64,000 nt of DNA from Candidatus Accumulibacter propinquus. GTDB taxonomy: Bacteria > Pseudomonadota > Gammaproteobacteria > Burkholderiales > Rhodocyclaceae. The notes beneath the pieces are model-generated. The model was not told the origin of the DNA and did not search any database. It was given only the letters and a program-made list of their open reading frames with translations. Below, in pieces: positions 54,908 through 62,380 of the stretch. Numbering within the stretch: the stretch's first letter is position 1; every line of letters begins with the position of its first letter. Made by a program: the position numbers and the translations under genes. The stretch is taken from the NCBI GenBank assembly GCA_016714935.1, contig JADKBU010000002.1:62001-126000 (forward strand), in the 5' to 3' direction.

Positions 54908-55903
54908 TTACGCGCCGGCGATTTCGACGACCACGCGGCCGTGTGCACGACCCTGAATGTAGTCGTCGAAGGCCCCGGGAAGTTCGTCGAAACCGATGGT
55001 GCGCACCATCGCCTGCAAGTGTCTCGGTCGCAGGTCGCCTGCCAGGCGCTGCCAAACACCGCTGCGGTACGGTTCGCCGATGTAACCCGAATCAATCCCG
55101 AGCAAGCAGGCTCCGCGCAGGATGAAGGGCATCACCGTGGTGTTGAGTGTCGCGTCGAGGGCCAGGCCAATGCTGGCGATCGTGCCGCCCTGCTGCATGG
55201 TGCTGACGATCCAGGCCAGCACCTCGCCACCGAGGTTGTCCACGGCGCCCGCCCACAGGGCCTTGTCTAGCGGCCGTATGCGAGCTGGGTCGACGGCTGA
55301 GCGGAGCATGACCGCTGTCGCGCCGAGTCCCTGCAGGTAATCGGACTGGGTTTCCTTGGCGGTGAAGGCGGTGACCTGATAGCCCCGCCCGGCCAGCATG
55401 TCGATCGCCAGACTGCCGACTCCGCCGGTCGCGCCAGTGACAATGATCGGGCCCTTGCTCGGCGTGAGGCCATTCTCTTCCATGCGCACGATGCCGAGCG
55501 CCGCTGTAAATCCGGCTGTACCCAGGGCCATGGCAGCATGCAACGACAGTCCGGCAGGCAGCGGGACGACCCATTGAGCGGGGACTCTGGCGTACTCGGC
55601 GTAGCCTCCGTGGTGGGCGACGCCGATGTCGAAGCTCGTGGCCAGCACGGCATCACCGCTTCGAAAGCGCGGGTCGGTACTGCTTTCGACAATTCCCGAC
55701 AGGTCGATGCCGCCGACACAGGGGTAGCGGCGGATGATGCGTCCGGCGCCGGTTGCCGCCAGGGCATCCTTGTAGTTCACGCTGGAGTAGGCAACCCGGA
55801 TGGTCACTTCGCCGGGATCGAGTTCCGACTCACTCATGGTGACCAGGCTGCCGCTTGCCCCACCTTCCCTTTTCTCGATCAGATACGCTTTGAAAGGACT
55901 CAT
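54908..55903 (-). CDS. YhdH/AcuI-type quinone oxidoreductase (acrylyl-CoA reductase family)
   Basis: 331 residues from ATG 55903, with GGAG 8 bases upstream; an extension to 55936 is not homologous. It is a zinc-free MDR enzyme: SSVNYKDALAATG, GIDLSGIV, the NADPH-binding GATGGVGSLAIDML and end HGRVVVEIAGA. The closest-known subgroup, AcuI/YhdH, reduces acrylyl-CoA to propionyl-CoA with NADPH. Position next to prpE supports a propionyl-CoA link, but many family members have other small enone substrates. The stop is 34 bases before the degenerate GGDEF gene. Confidence 0.8.
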   Translation of the reverse strand: MSPFKAYLIEKREGGASGSLVTMSESELDPGEVTIRVAYSSVNYKDALAATGAGRIIRRYPCVGGIDLSGIVESSTDPRFRSGDAVLATSFDIGVAHHGGYAEYARVPAQWVVPLPAGLSLHAAMALGTAGFTAALGIVRMEENGLTPSKGPIIVTGATGGVGSLAIDMLAGRGYQVTAFTAKETQSDYLQGLGATAVMLRSAVDPARIRPLDKALWAGAVDNLGGEVLAWIVSTMQQGGTIASIGLALDATLNTTVMPFILRGACLLGIDSGYIGEPYRSGVWQRLAGDLRPRHLQAMVRTIGFDELPGAFDDYIQGRAHGRVVVEIAGA

Positions 55904-56252
55904 GCATACTCCATGCGATGGACAGGATTGGCGCATTGACGACGGGAAGAAGCCATCGCGTCATGAACGGCCGTCGATTATAAACACAATCCCCGGCACT
56001 TTTGAGCCTCGGCGAATGTGGCCCGCGTGCGGCCGAATCTCCTTTTAGAGTCGAAAGCCACTGCGGCGCCAGACTATACCGTGTTCCATCGTCCAATCCC
56101 ATGTGCAGTGCAACAAACCTGCAGCCAGCAATTATGCGTCGATTTCGTCTATAAGTTATGGCCTTGCGCGCATCTCTTGAAGCACTTTATGCGGCACAGG
56201 CTGCTCAATGGGGGGTTTACAGCGTGACATTTTTCACATAAATTTCGCCCCT
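55904..56252. other. divergent intergenic region
   Basis: About 350 bases between the AcuI-type gene (minus) and the NlpC/P60 gene (plus). A perfect minus-strand TATAAT lies at 55977-55982 as a likely -10 for the reductase gene; its -35 (TCAAAA, 17 bases away) is weak. On the plus strand TATAAG near 56149 is a possible -10. No gene is supported and no ribosome site is visible before ATG 56253. Confidence 0.4.
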
Positions 56253-56759
56253 ATGCTCAGAAAACACACTCTTACCGCACTTTTTAGCGCCGCCCTGTTT
56301 GCCTTTTCCGGGGTCGGTCTGTCCCATGCCAGCGAGCAGCAGTCGCTTGATGAGCCGTCGTTACTGGAGCGCTACACCAGCAGCGCACAGGATCTGATCC
56401 TCAAGGGCTTCGAACTGATCGGCATCAACTATCGCTTCGGTGGCACCAACCCGGATACCGGTCTTGACTGCAGCGGCTTCGTCCAGCTCGTCTTCAAGGA
56501 GGCCATGGGGATATTGCTGCCGCGCAGTGCCAGGGAGCAGAGCGAGGTCGGGGCGGTGATCGACCGTCACGAACTGAAGGCAGGCGACCTCGTTTTCTTC
56601 AACACCATGCGCCACGCTTTTTCGCATGTCGGTATCTATCTCGGCGACAACCGCTTCATGCACGCGCCGCGTACCGGCGCCGAAGTCCGCGTCGAAGACA
56701 TGCGCCAAAGCTACTGGATTCAGCGCTACAACGGTGCTCGCCGGTTGTTGTCACGCTGA
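56253..56759 (+). CDS. secreted NlpC/P60 peptidoglycan endopeptidase
   Basis: 168 residues from ATG 56253, where a Sec signal peptide begins (KHTLTALFSAALFAFSGVGLSHAS). The NlpC/P60 domain covers about 50-165: catalytic Cys in GLDCSGFVQ, His in HVGIYLGDNRFMHA, and the third polar residue is expected in the AP.TGAEV region. Such enzymes cut the D-Glu-diaminopimelate bond in wall peptides. The upstream ATG at 56208 would precede the signal sequence and is rejected. A strong terminator follows. Confidence 0.88.
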   Translation: MLRKHTLTALFSAALFAFSGVGLSHASEQQSLDEPSLLERYTSSAQDLILKGFELIGINYRFGGTNPDTGLDCSGFVQLVFKEAMGILLPRSAREQSEVGAVIDRHELKAGDLVFFNTMRHAFSHVGIYLGDNRFMHAPRTGAEVRVEDMRQSYWIQRYNGARRLLSR

Positions 56760-56781
56760 CCTGCAGGCTGCAATGAGCCCG

Positions 56782-56808
56782 AAGACGACGCGTCGCGTCG
56801 TCTTTTTT
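56782..56808 (+). terminator. rho-independent terminator after the NlpC/P60 gene
   Basis: AAGACGACG (56782-56790), a 5-base loop and CGTCGTCTT (56796-56804) followed by a T run to 56808, about 20 bases past the stop codon. Confidence 0.85.
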
Positions 56809-56820
56809 TGTGTTTTATCA

Positions 56821-56841
56821 CGAACGATTCGCATTTATAAT
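56821..56841 (+). promoter_or_regulatory. possible Fur-controlled promoter of fbpA
   Basis: CGAACGATTCGCATTTATAAT carries a -10 hexamer TATAAT (56836-56841) overlapped by GATTCGCATTT, which resembles one arm of Fur sites (GATTCTCATTT). The site is imperfect and no good -35 was seen; the iron gene downstream is the main support. Confidence 0.35.
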
Positions 56842-56909
56842 ATCCACGGTATCGGTTATCATGCTGGCCTGCGACAGCAATTTTCATTCGGATGACTGGA
56901 GGCATGGCC

Positions 56910-57929
56910 ATGAATTCTTCCCCTTCGCTCTTCGCCCTGGTGCTCGCTACCGTCACGTTGACCGGCGCGCAGGCTCAGGAAAGGGTGCTGAATCTCTACT
57001 CGGCTCGCCACTACCAGACGGATGAAGCCTTGTACAGTGGCTTCACCCGGCAGACCGGGATCGCCATCAAGCGTATCGAGGGCAAGGAAGACGAGTTGCT
57101 CGAGCGCATCCGGAATGAGGCAGCCAACAGCCCGGCAGACGTTCTGCTGACAGTCGACGCGGCTCGCCTCGCGGCGGCGCACGAATTGGGGCTTCTCGCA
57201 CCGGTCAGGTCGTCGCTGCTTGAGGCGCGCATCCCTGCACACCTGCGCACCAGCGACTGGTTCTCCTTCTCGCTACGCGCGCGCGTCATCATCTATGCCA
57301 AAGGTGCAGTCAAACCCGGGGAGTTGCGCACCTACAGCGACCTGGCCGATCCCCGGCTGAAAGGCAAGGTCTGCTCGCGCTCGGGTTCCCATCCCTATAA
57401 CCTGTCGCTGCTGGCTTCGATCATCGCCCATCAGGGCGAAACCAAGGCGGAAGACTGGGCGCGCGGCGTGGCGGCCAATTTCGCTCGTCCGCCGAAGGGC
57501 GGCGATACCGATCAGATCCGGGCGGTGGCTGCCGGCGAGTGTGCGGTGGCGCTCGCCAATACCTATTACCTGGCGCGACTGATGCGCTCGGACAAGCCCG
57601 AGGACCACAAGACGATGGAGAAGATCGTTGTCGTCTGGCCTGACCAGCAAGGCAGCGGTACGCATATCAACGTCTCCGGCGGTGGCGTCCTGAAGACGGC
57701 GCCGCACAAGGATGCGGCGGTGAAGTTCCTGGAATATCTCGCGAGCGACGAGGCGCAGCGCTATTTTGCCGACGGCAACAACGAATGGCCGGTGGTGGCC
57801 GGGGTCAAGGTGGTCAATCCGGCGCTTGAAGCGCTCGGCAAGTTCAAGGCGGATACCCTGCCGGTGGGATCGCTGGCGATGTATCGTGCCAAAGCGCAGA
57901 TCATTTTCGACCGTGCCGGCTATCGTTGA
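56910..57929 (+). CDS. fbpA: ferric iron ABC transporter, periplasmic binding protein
   Basis: 339 residues from ATG 56910, which is 7 bases from GGAGG (56898-56902); ATG 56892 and 56904 are badly placed. A signal peptide (LFALVLATVTLTGAQAQ) is followed by VLNLYSARHYQTDEALYSGF, the start of the FbpA/FutA class. Tyrosines for iron binding probably lie in SARHYQTD and in ALANTYYLARL. Other family words: SGSHPYNLSLLASII, GSGTHINVSGGGVLKTAPH. It delivers Fe(III) to the permease encoded on the opposite strand just downstream (57978-59612). Confidence 0.88.
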   Translation: MNSSPSLFALVLATVTLTGAQAQERVLNLYSARHYQTDEALYSGFTRQTGIAIKRIEGKEDELLERIRNEAANSPADVLLTVDAARLAAAHELGLLAPVRSSLLEARIPAHLRTSDWFSFSLRARVIIYAKGAVKPGELRTYSDLADPRLKGKVCSRSGSHPYNLSLLASIIAHQGETKAEDWARGVAANFARPPKGGDTDQIRAVAAGECAVALANTYYLARLMRSDKPEDHKTMEKIVVVWPDQQGSGTHINVSGGGVLKTAPHKDAAVKFLEYLASDEAQRYFADGNNEWPVVAGVKVVNPALEALGKFKADTLPVGSLAMYRAKAQIIFDRAGYR

Positions 57930-57977
57930 CGCCGGATCATCGGGTCGCCGCCCGCCTTGCCGGGCGCCTGGCGAACA

Positions 57978-59612
57978 TCACCGACGACGGCGCGAGATCT
58001 GCCGTGAGAGCACGATCAGGGGCAGCAGACCCACCGCAACAATTGCCAGAGAGACGCTGGCGGCTTCAGCCAGACGTTCATCGGAAGCGAGTGTGTAGGC
58101 CTGCGTGGCCAGCGTGTCGAAATCGAAAGGGCGCATCACCAGAGTTGCCGGCAACTCCTTCATGACGTCGACAAACACCAGCAAACAGGCGGTGAACAGG
58201 CTGCCACGCAGGATCGGCAGGTGCACCCGCCGCAATGTAGCCGCCTGTCCGAGACCGAGACTGCGCGCCGCATCGTCCATGTTGGCGGTAATTCTGGCCA
58301 GGCTGCTGCCTACCGATTGCAAGGCGACCGCCAGGAAGCGCACCAGATAGGCGTAGACCAGCGCGGCGACGCCTCCGGTGAGCAGCAGGCCCGGGTTTTC
58401 CCCAAACCAGTACTGCCATTGCCCGGCCAGCCACTGGTCGAGGCGCGTCACGGGAATCAGCACGCCGACGGCGATCACCGACCCGGGAACGGCGTAGCCG
58501 AGTCCGACCAGGCGATTGAGTGCCGGCGCCAGCAGCCCGCGTGACAGACGCGCACCATACGCCAGCAACAGGGCCAGGGCCACGGCCATGATCGCCGTCA
58601 GACCAGCAAGCAGGAAGCTGTTGCGTGCCAGAGCCAAGAAATGCACGCTGAACTGCGAATCGCCGTCGCTCTGCAGCGCCAGACGCAACAGAAGGTACGC
58701 CGGCAGCAGGAAGCCGATACCCAGCGGTAGCGCGCACGTTCCCGTGGCCAGCCAGGCGCGCCAACCTGGCAAACGATGACTGCTATGGCGATGGCGGCCA
58801 CTCGTGTTGTGGAAGCGGGCGCGGCCGCGCGAGTGGTGTTCGATCACCAGCAGCAGAATGACGAAAGCCAGAAGCGCCGCCGCCAGCTGCGCGGCAGCAA
58901 TACGATCGCCGAGCGAAAACCAGGCACGATAGATGCCCGTCGTGAAGGTCTGCACGCCGAAATAGGAGACTGTGCCGTAGTCGGCGAGGGTTTCCATCAG
59001 GGCCAGTGTCGCACCGGCGGCCAGCGCCGGCCTGGCCAGCGGCAACGAGACCCGAAAGAAGCTCGACCATGGCCCGAGACCAAGAGTGCGCGAAGCCTCG
59101 AGCATGCCGCTGGCACGCTCGATGAAGGCTGTGCGGGTCAGCAGATAAACGTAGGGATAGAGGACGAAGATGAACATGACGATGGCACCACCGAGACTGC
59201 GAACCTCCGGAAACCAGTAGTCGGCCTTGCTCCAGCCGAAGCTCTCGCGGAGAAAGCTCTGGAGCGGGCCGACAAACTGCAGAAAGTCGGTGTACACGTA
59301 GGCCATCACATACGCCGGCATGGCCATCGGCAGGACCAGTGCCCACTCGAAAACCCGCCGCCCCGGAAAGTCATGCATGGTGGTCAGCCAGGCTGTGGCC
59401 ACGCCGACGATGGCGACGCCCAGACCGACGACAAGGCACAGCATCAGCGTATTGGCCACATACTCCGGCAATACTGTGGTGACCAGATGCGACCAGGTCG
59501 CTCCGGTACCGCCGCTGAAGATATTGGCCAGCACGCTGGCCACCGGCAGCCCGACCAGGGCCGCCAGGACAGCGGCAATGGCGAGCAGGGGATTGAGACG
59601 CAGGCTGATCAT
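57978..59612 (-). CDS. fbpB: ferric iron ABC transporter, two-domain permease
   Basis: 544 residues, the fused two-domain permease of the FbpB type, with about 12 membrane segments. Two EAA loops are seen: EASRTLGLGPWSSFFRVSLPL (quoted in part as ASRTLGLGPW) and DAARSLGLGQAATLRRVHLPI, which contact the ATPase. It moves Fe(III) across the inner membrane. The gene faces fbpA tail to tail (48 bases apart) and fbpC head to head (115 bases), so the three transporter parts lie on three transcripts. A Fur-like box lies just upstream of its start. Confidence 0.9.
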   Translation of the reverse strand: MISLRLNPLLAIAAVLAALVGLPVASVLANIFSGGTGATWSHLVTTVLPEYVANTLMLCLVVGLGVAIVGVATAWLTTMHDFPGRRVFEWALVLPMAMPAYVMAYVYTDFLQFVGPLQSFLRESFGWSKADYWFPEVRSLGGAIVMFIFVLYPYVYLLTRTAFIERASGMLEASRTLGLGPWSSFFRVSLPLARPALAAGATLALMETLADYGTVSYFGVQTFTTGIYRAWFSLGDRIAAAQLAAALLAFVILLLVIEHHSRGRARFHNTSGRHRHSSHRLPGWRAWLATGTCALPLGIGFLLPAYLLLRLALQSDGDSQFSVHFLALARNSFLLAGLTAIMAVALALLLAYGARLSRGLLAPALNRLVGLGYAVPGSVIAVGVLIPVTRLDQWLAGQWQYWFGENPGLLLTGGVAALVYAYLVRFLAVALQSVGSSLARITANMDDAARSLGLGQAATLRRVHLPILRGSLFTACLLVFVDVMKELPATLVMRPFDFDTLATQAYTLASDERLAEAASVSLAIVAVGLLPLIVLSRQISRRRR

Positions 59613-59622
59613 GGTTTGTCGG

Positions 59623-59644
59623 ATAAATGAGAATTATAATTGAC
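59623..59644. promoter_or_regulatory. Fur-like box between fbpB and fbpC
   Basis: ATAAATGAGAATTATAATTG is close to known Fur sites (AATGAGAAT core with an AT-rich partner) and contains TATAAT at 59635-59640 on the plus strand. It lies 10 bases before the fbpB start (minus) and about 85 bases before fbpC (plus), so one site could repress both. Pattern match by eye only. Confidence 0.55.
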
Positions 59645-59727
59645 AAGTCTGGTTTTCCGTCCGGCTCCTCGCCGCTGCGACGAACACCAGTCCCTTTCCA
59701 CCCGCAGCACCGAATGGCCGGTATCTG

Positions 59728-60837
59728 ATGGCACACCTCGAACTGGAAGGAATCGTCCAGCGTTATGGATCGCATACTGTCGTCGACGGCGTCAGTTTTC
59801 GCGTCGAGACCGGTGGTATAGCCTGTCTGCTCGGGCCGTCGGGTTGCGGCAAGACGACGCTGCTGCGCTGCATTGCCGGTTTCGAAGGTATTGCCGCCGG
59901 CGAGATCCGTGTGCAGGGCCGCACGGTCAGCAGCCCTGAGCATCGCGTGCCTCCCGAACAGAGGCAGATTGGCATGGTTTTTCAGGATTACGCCCTGTTC
60001 CCGCACTTGACGGTGGCAGCCAACGTCGGCTTTGGCCTGGCAGGGCTTGTCCGTGAGCAGCGTCTGGGTCGGGTCAGTGAATTGCTGGCCGTGGTGGGGC
60101 TGGGGGGCCTGGACAACAAATACCCGCACGAACTCTCCGGTGGTCAGCAGCAGCGCGTCGCGCTGGCGCGTGCGTTGGCACCACGCCCACAACTGATCCT
60201 GCTTGACGAACCGTTTTCGAATCTCGACGTCGACCTGCGCGAGCGCCTGTCGCTGGAAGTGCGGGAGATCCTGCAGCGTCAGAACATTACCGCCGTACTG
60301 GTTACCCATGATCAGCACGAGGCTTTTGCCATGGCCGACGAAATCGGCGTCATGGCCGACGGCATCATCCAGCAGTGGGACAGCCCGTACCGCCTGTACC
60401 ACCAGCCGGCGAACCGTTTTGTCGCCGACTTCGTCGGTCAGGGGGTTTTTCTGCCCGGCATGGTGATCGACGATTGCAGTGTCGAAGTCGAGATGGGTGT
60501 GCTGCAGTCGCGCCTGCCACTCGAATGCAGCCAGGGATGCGAGGCCTGTGGCCAGGGTTGCGGCGTCGAAGTGTTGTTGCGCCCGGATGATATCGTCCAC
60601 GACGACCAGAGCGATATGCGCGCGGAAGTCCGGCACAAGGCTTTTCGCGGCGCGGAGATTCTTTACACCTTGCGCCTGGGCAGCGGCGTCGAGGTGTTGT
60701 CGCTGGTGCCGTCACATCACAATCACGCCATCGGCGAAAGAATCGGCATTCGCCTCGATGTGGACCACGTCGTCGCCTTCAAGACCCCGGCCCGAGGCTT
60801 CCAGGCGAGCACCCAATCGATACAGTTCCATCGATGA
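59728..60837 (+). CDS. fbpC: ferric iron ABC transporter ATP-binding protein with Cys cluster
   Basis: 369 residues. Walker A GPSGCGKTT (36-44), Q-loop FQDYALFPH, signature LSGGQQQRVALARAL (136-150), Walker B LILLDEPFSNLD and H-loop VTHDQHEA (His194). After residue 240 comes a TOBE-type regulatory domain, which holds an unusual cluster: Cys267, Cys271, Cys274 and Cys278 in ECSQGCEACGQGCGV. This could bind a metal or Fe-S cluster and act as an iron sensor, which is inference. The stop overlaps the aat start (ATGA). Together with fbpA and fbpB it forms a complete importer. Confidence 0.88.
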   Translation: MAHLELEGIVQRYGSHTVVDGVSFRVETGGIACLLGPSGCGKTTLLRCIAGFEGIAAGEIRVQGRTVSSPEHRVPPEQRQIGMVFQDYALFPHLTVAANVGFGLAGLVREQRLGRVSELLAVVGLGGLDNKYPHELSGGQQQRVALARALAPRPQLILLDEPFSNLDVDLRERLSLEVREILQRQNITAVLVTHDQHEAFAMADEIGVMADGIIQQWDSPYRLYHQPANRFVADFVGQGVFLPGMVIDDCSVEVEMGVLQSRLPLECSQGCEACGQGCGVEVLLRPDDIVHDDQSDMRAEVRHKAFRGAEILYTLRLGSGVEVLSLVPSHHNHAIGERIGIRLDVDHVVAFKTPARGFQASTQSIQFHR

Positions 60838-61541
60838 TTCCCTGGCTCGAACACGCCGCGCCCTTTCCGCCGCTGGAGCAGGCACTGCACGAGCCCAATG
60901 GCCTGCTTTGTGCCGGTGGTGACCTGTCGGCAGCGCGCCTCCTCGACGCCTACCAACGCGGCATCTTCCCCTGGTACTCGCCGGGCGAGCCGATTCTCTG
61001 GTGGAGTCCGGATCCACGCATGGTCCTTCTACCGCAGGAGTTCCGGATCTCGCGTTCACTTCGCCGCAGCTTGCGTGCCGGCCGTTTCGAGGTGAAACTC
61101 GACAGCGACTTTCCGGCAGTGATCCGTGGCTGCGCCGAGACGCCGCGCGCCGGTCAGTCCGGCACCTGGATCACGCCCGACATGCAGCACGCCTACTGGA
61201 CGCTTTTCCAGCTGGGCATTGCACACTCGGTGGAAACCTGGTTTGAAGGCAAGCTGGTGGGTGGCTTGTACGGCCTGGCGATCGGTCGCATGTTCTACGG
61301 GGAGTCCATGTTCTCGCAGGTTTCGGAGGCTTCAAAGGTCGCCGCTGCGCATCTTGCGCGTTTCCTTGAAGACGAGGGTTTCGGCATGATAGATTGCCAG
61401 ATGAATACTCCGCATCTGGCCTCGCTCGGTGCGCGGGAAATTCCACGCGCTGTATTTCTGGCTCGCCTGCGCGCGCTGGTGGTCGCCGCCTGGCAACCAG
61501 GCCGATGGCCGACCGACGGCGCCAGCCAACCCTGGACTTAG
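60834..61541 (+). CDS. aat: leucyl/phenylalanyl-tRNA--protein transferase
   Basis: 235 residues, normal length; the ATG overlaps the fbpC stop by 4 bases. Family blocks: GLLCAGGDLSAARLLDAYQRGIFPWY (in parts: GDLS..RLL.AY..GIFPWY), PILWWSPDPRMVL, FPAVIRGCAE, TWITPDMQHAY, HSVETWFEGKLVGGLYGLAIG and GESMFS. It attaches Leu or Phe to proteins with N-terminal Arg or Lys, marking them for ClpS/ClpAP. The next gene is bpt, which serves the same pathway. Confidence 0.95.
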   Translation: MIPWLEHAAPFPPLEQALHEPNGLLCAGGDLSAARLLDAYQRGIFPWYSPGEPILWWSPDPRMVLLPQEFRISRSLRRSLRAGRFEVKLDSDFPAVIRGCAETPRAGQSGTWITPDMQHAYWTLFQLGIAHSVETWFEGKLVGGLYGLAIGRMFYGESMFSQVSEASKVAAAHLARFLEDEGFGMIDCQMNTPHLASLGAREIPRAVFLARLRALVVAAWQPGRWPTDGASQPWT

Positions 61542-61545
61542 GTCG

Positions 61546-62286
61546 ATGTCGCGACTCAACGACTCGGAACTGCCCTTTTCGCTGTTGCAGTTCTATTCCA
61601 CGGCACCCTACACCTGCAGCTATCTGCCGGGCGAACGCGCGCGCTCACAGGTTGCCACGCCGAGCCATCTGATCAATGCCGAGGTCTATGGTGAACTCGT
61701 GCGCAGCGGTTTTCGCCGCAGCGGAGTCTTCACCTACCGGCCGAGATGCGACGACTGCCAGGCTTGCGTTCCGGTGCGGCTGCCGGTCGACCTGTTTCAG
61801 CCAACTCGCAGCCAGCGGCGCAGCATCAGGCTGCATGCCAGCCTGCAGGCGCGCGAGCGGCCACTCAGCTTCCTCGATGATCATTACCAGCTTTACCTGC
61901 GCTACCAGGCGGCAAGGCACGCCGGCGGCGGCATGGACCAGGACAGCCACGAACAATACACGCATTTCCTGCTGCAGAGCCGGGTGGACACTCGCCTGAT
62001 CGAGTTCACCGACGACGGTGTGTTGCGCATGGTCAGCATCCTCGATGTCCTGAGCGACGGGTTGTCCTCGGTTTACACCTTCTACGATCCGCAGCTGCAG
62101 CCGGCCAGTTTCGGCACCTACAACATCGTCTGGCAGATTGCCCAGTGTGTTGCCAACCGGCTGCCATACCTGTATCTGGGGTACTGGATTCGAGACAGTC
62201 GGAAGATGGCCTACAAGGCCAACTTCAAGCCCATCGAAGGGCTTTTCGACGGGCAATGGGGCGATTTGCGCATGCGCATCGCGTAG
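61546..62286 (+). CDS. bpt: aspartate/glutamate leucyltransferase
   Basis: 246 residues from ATG 61546, five bases after aat. The ATE-N domain has the Cys block TAPYTCSYLPGERARSQ and PRCDDCQACVPVRLPV; the C-terminal GNAT-like part contains SSVYTFYDPQ, SFGTYNIVWQI and YLYLGYWI. Bacterial Bpt members transfer Leu to N-terminal Asp or Glu (eukaryotic ATE1 uses Arg). With aat it feeds the ClpS N-degron route. Frames further upstream overlap aat and are rejected. Confidence 0.93.
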   Translation: MSRLNDSELPFSLLQFYSTAPYTCSYLPGERARSQVATPSHLINAEVYGELVRSGFRRSGVFTYRPRCDDCQACVPVRLPVDLFQPTRSQRRSIRLHASLQARERPLSFLDDHYQLYLRYQAARHAGGGMDQDSHEQYTHFLLQSRVDTRLIEFTDDGVLRMVSILDVLSDGLSSVYTFYDPQLQPASFGTYNIVWQIAQCVANRLPYLYLGYWIRDSRKMAYKANFKPIEGLFDGQWGDLRMRIA

Positions 62287-62380
62287 CGCGACCCGACATG
62301 CGATCGGAGGTTGCAGCAATGCCTTTGGCCCGACCCTCCAGGGCTTCCCTCTGCCTGGTTTCCGGCAGGGGGGCACCGGC

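Noticed and set aside
62287..62380. Terminator between bpt and the caspase-like gene
   Set aside because: A weak CTGCC/GGCAG hairpin is present, but there is no T run on either strand.
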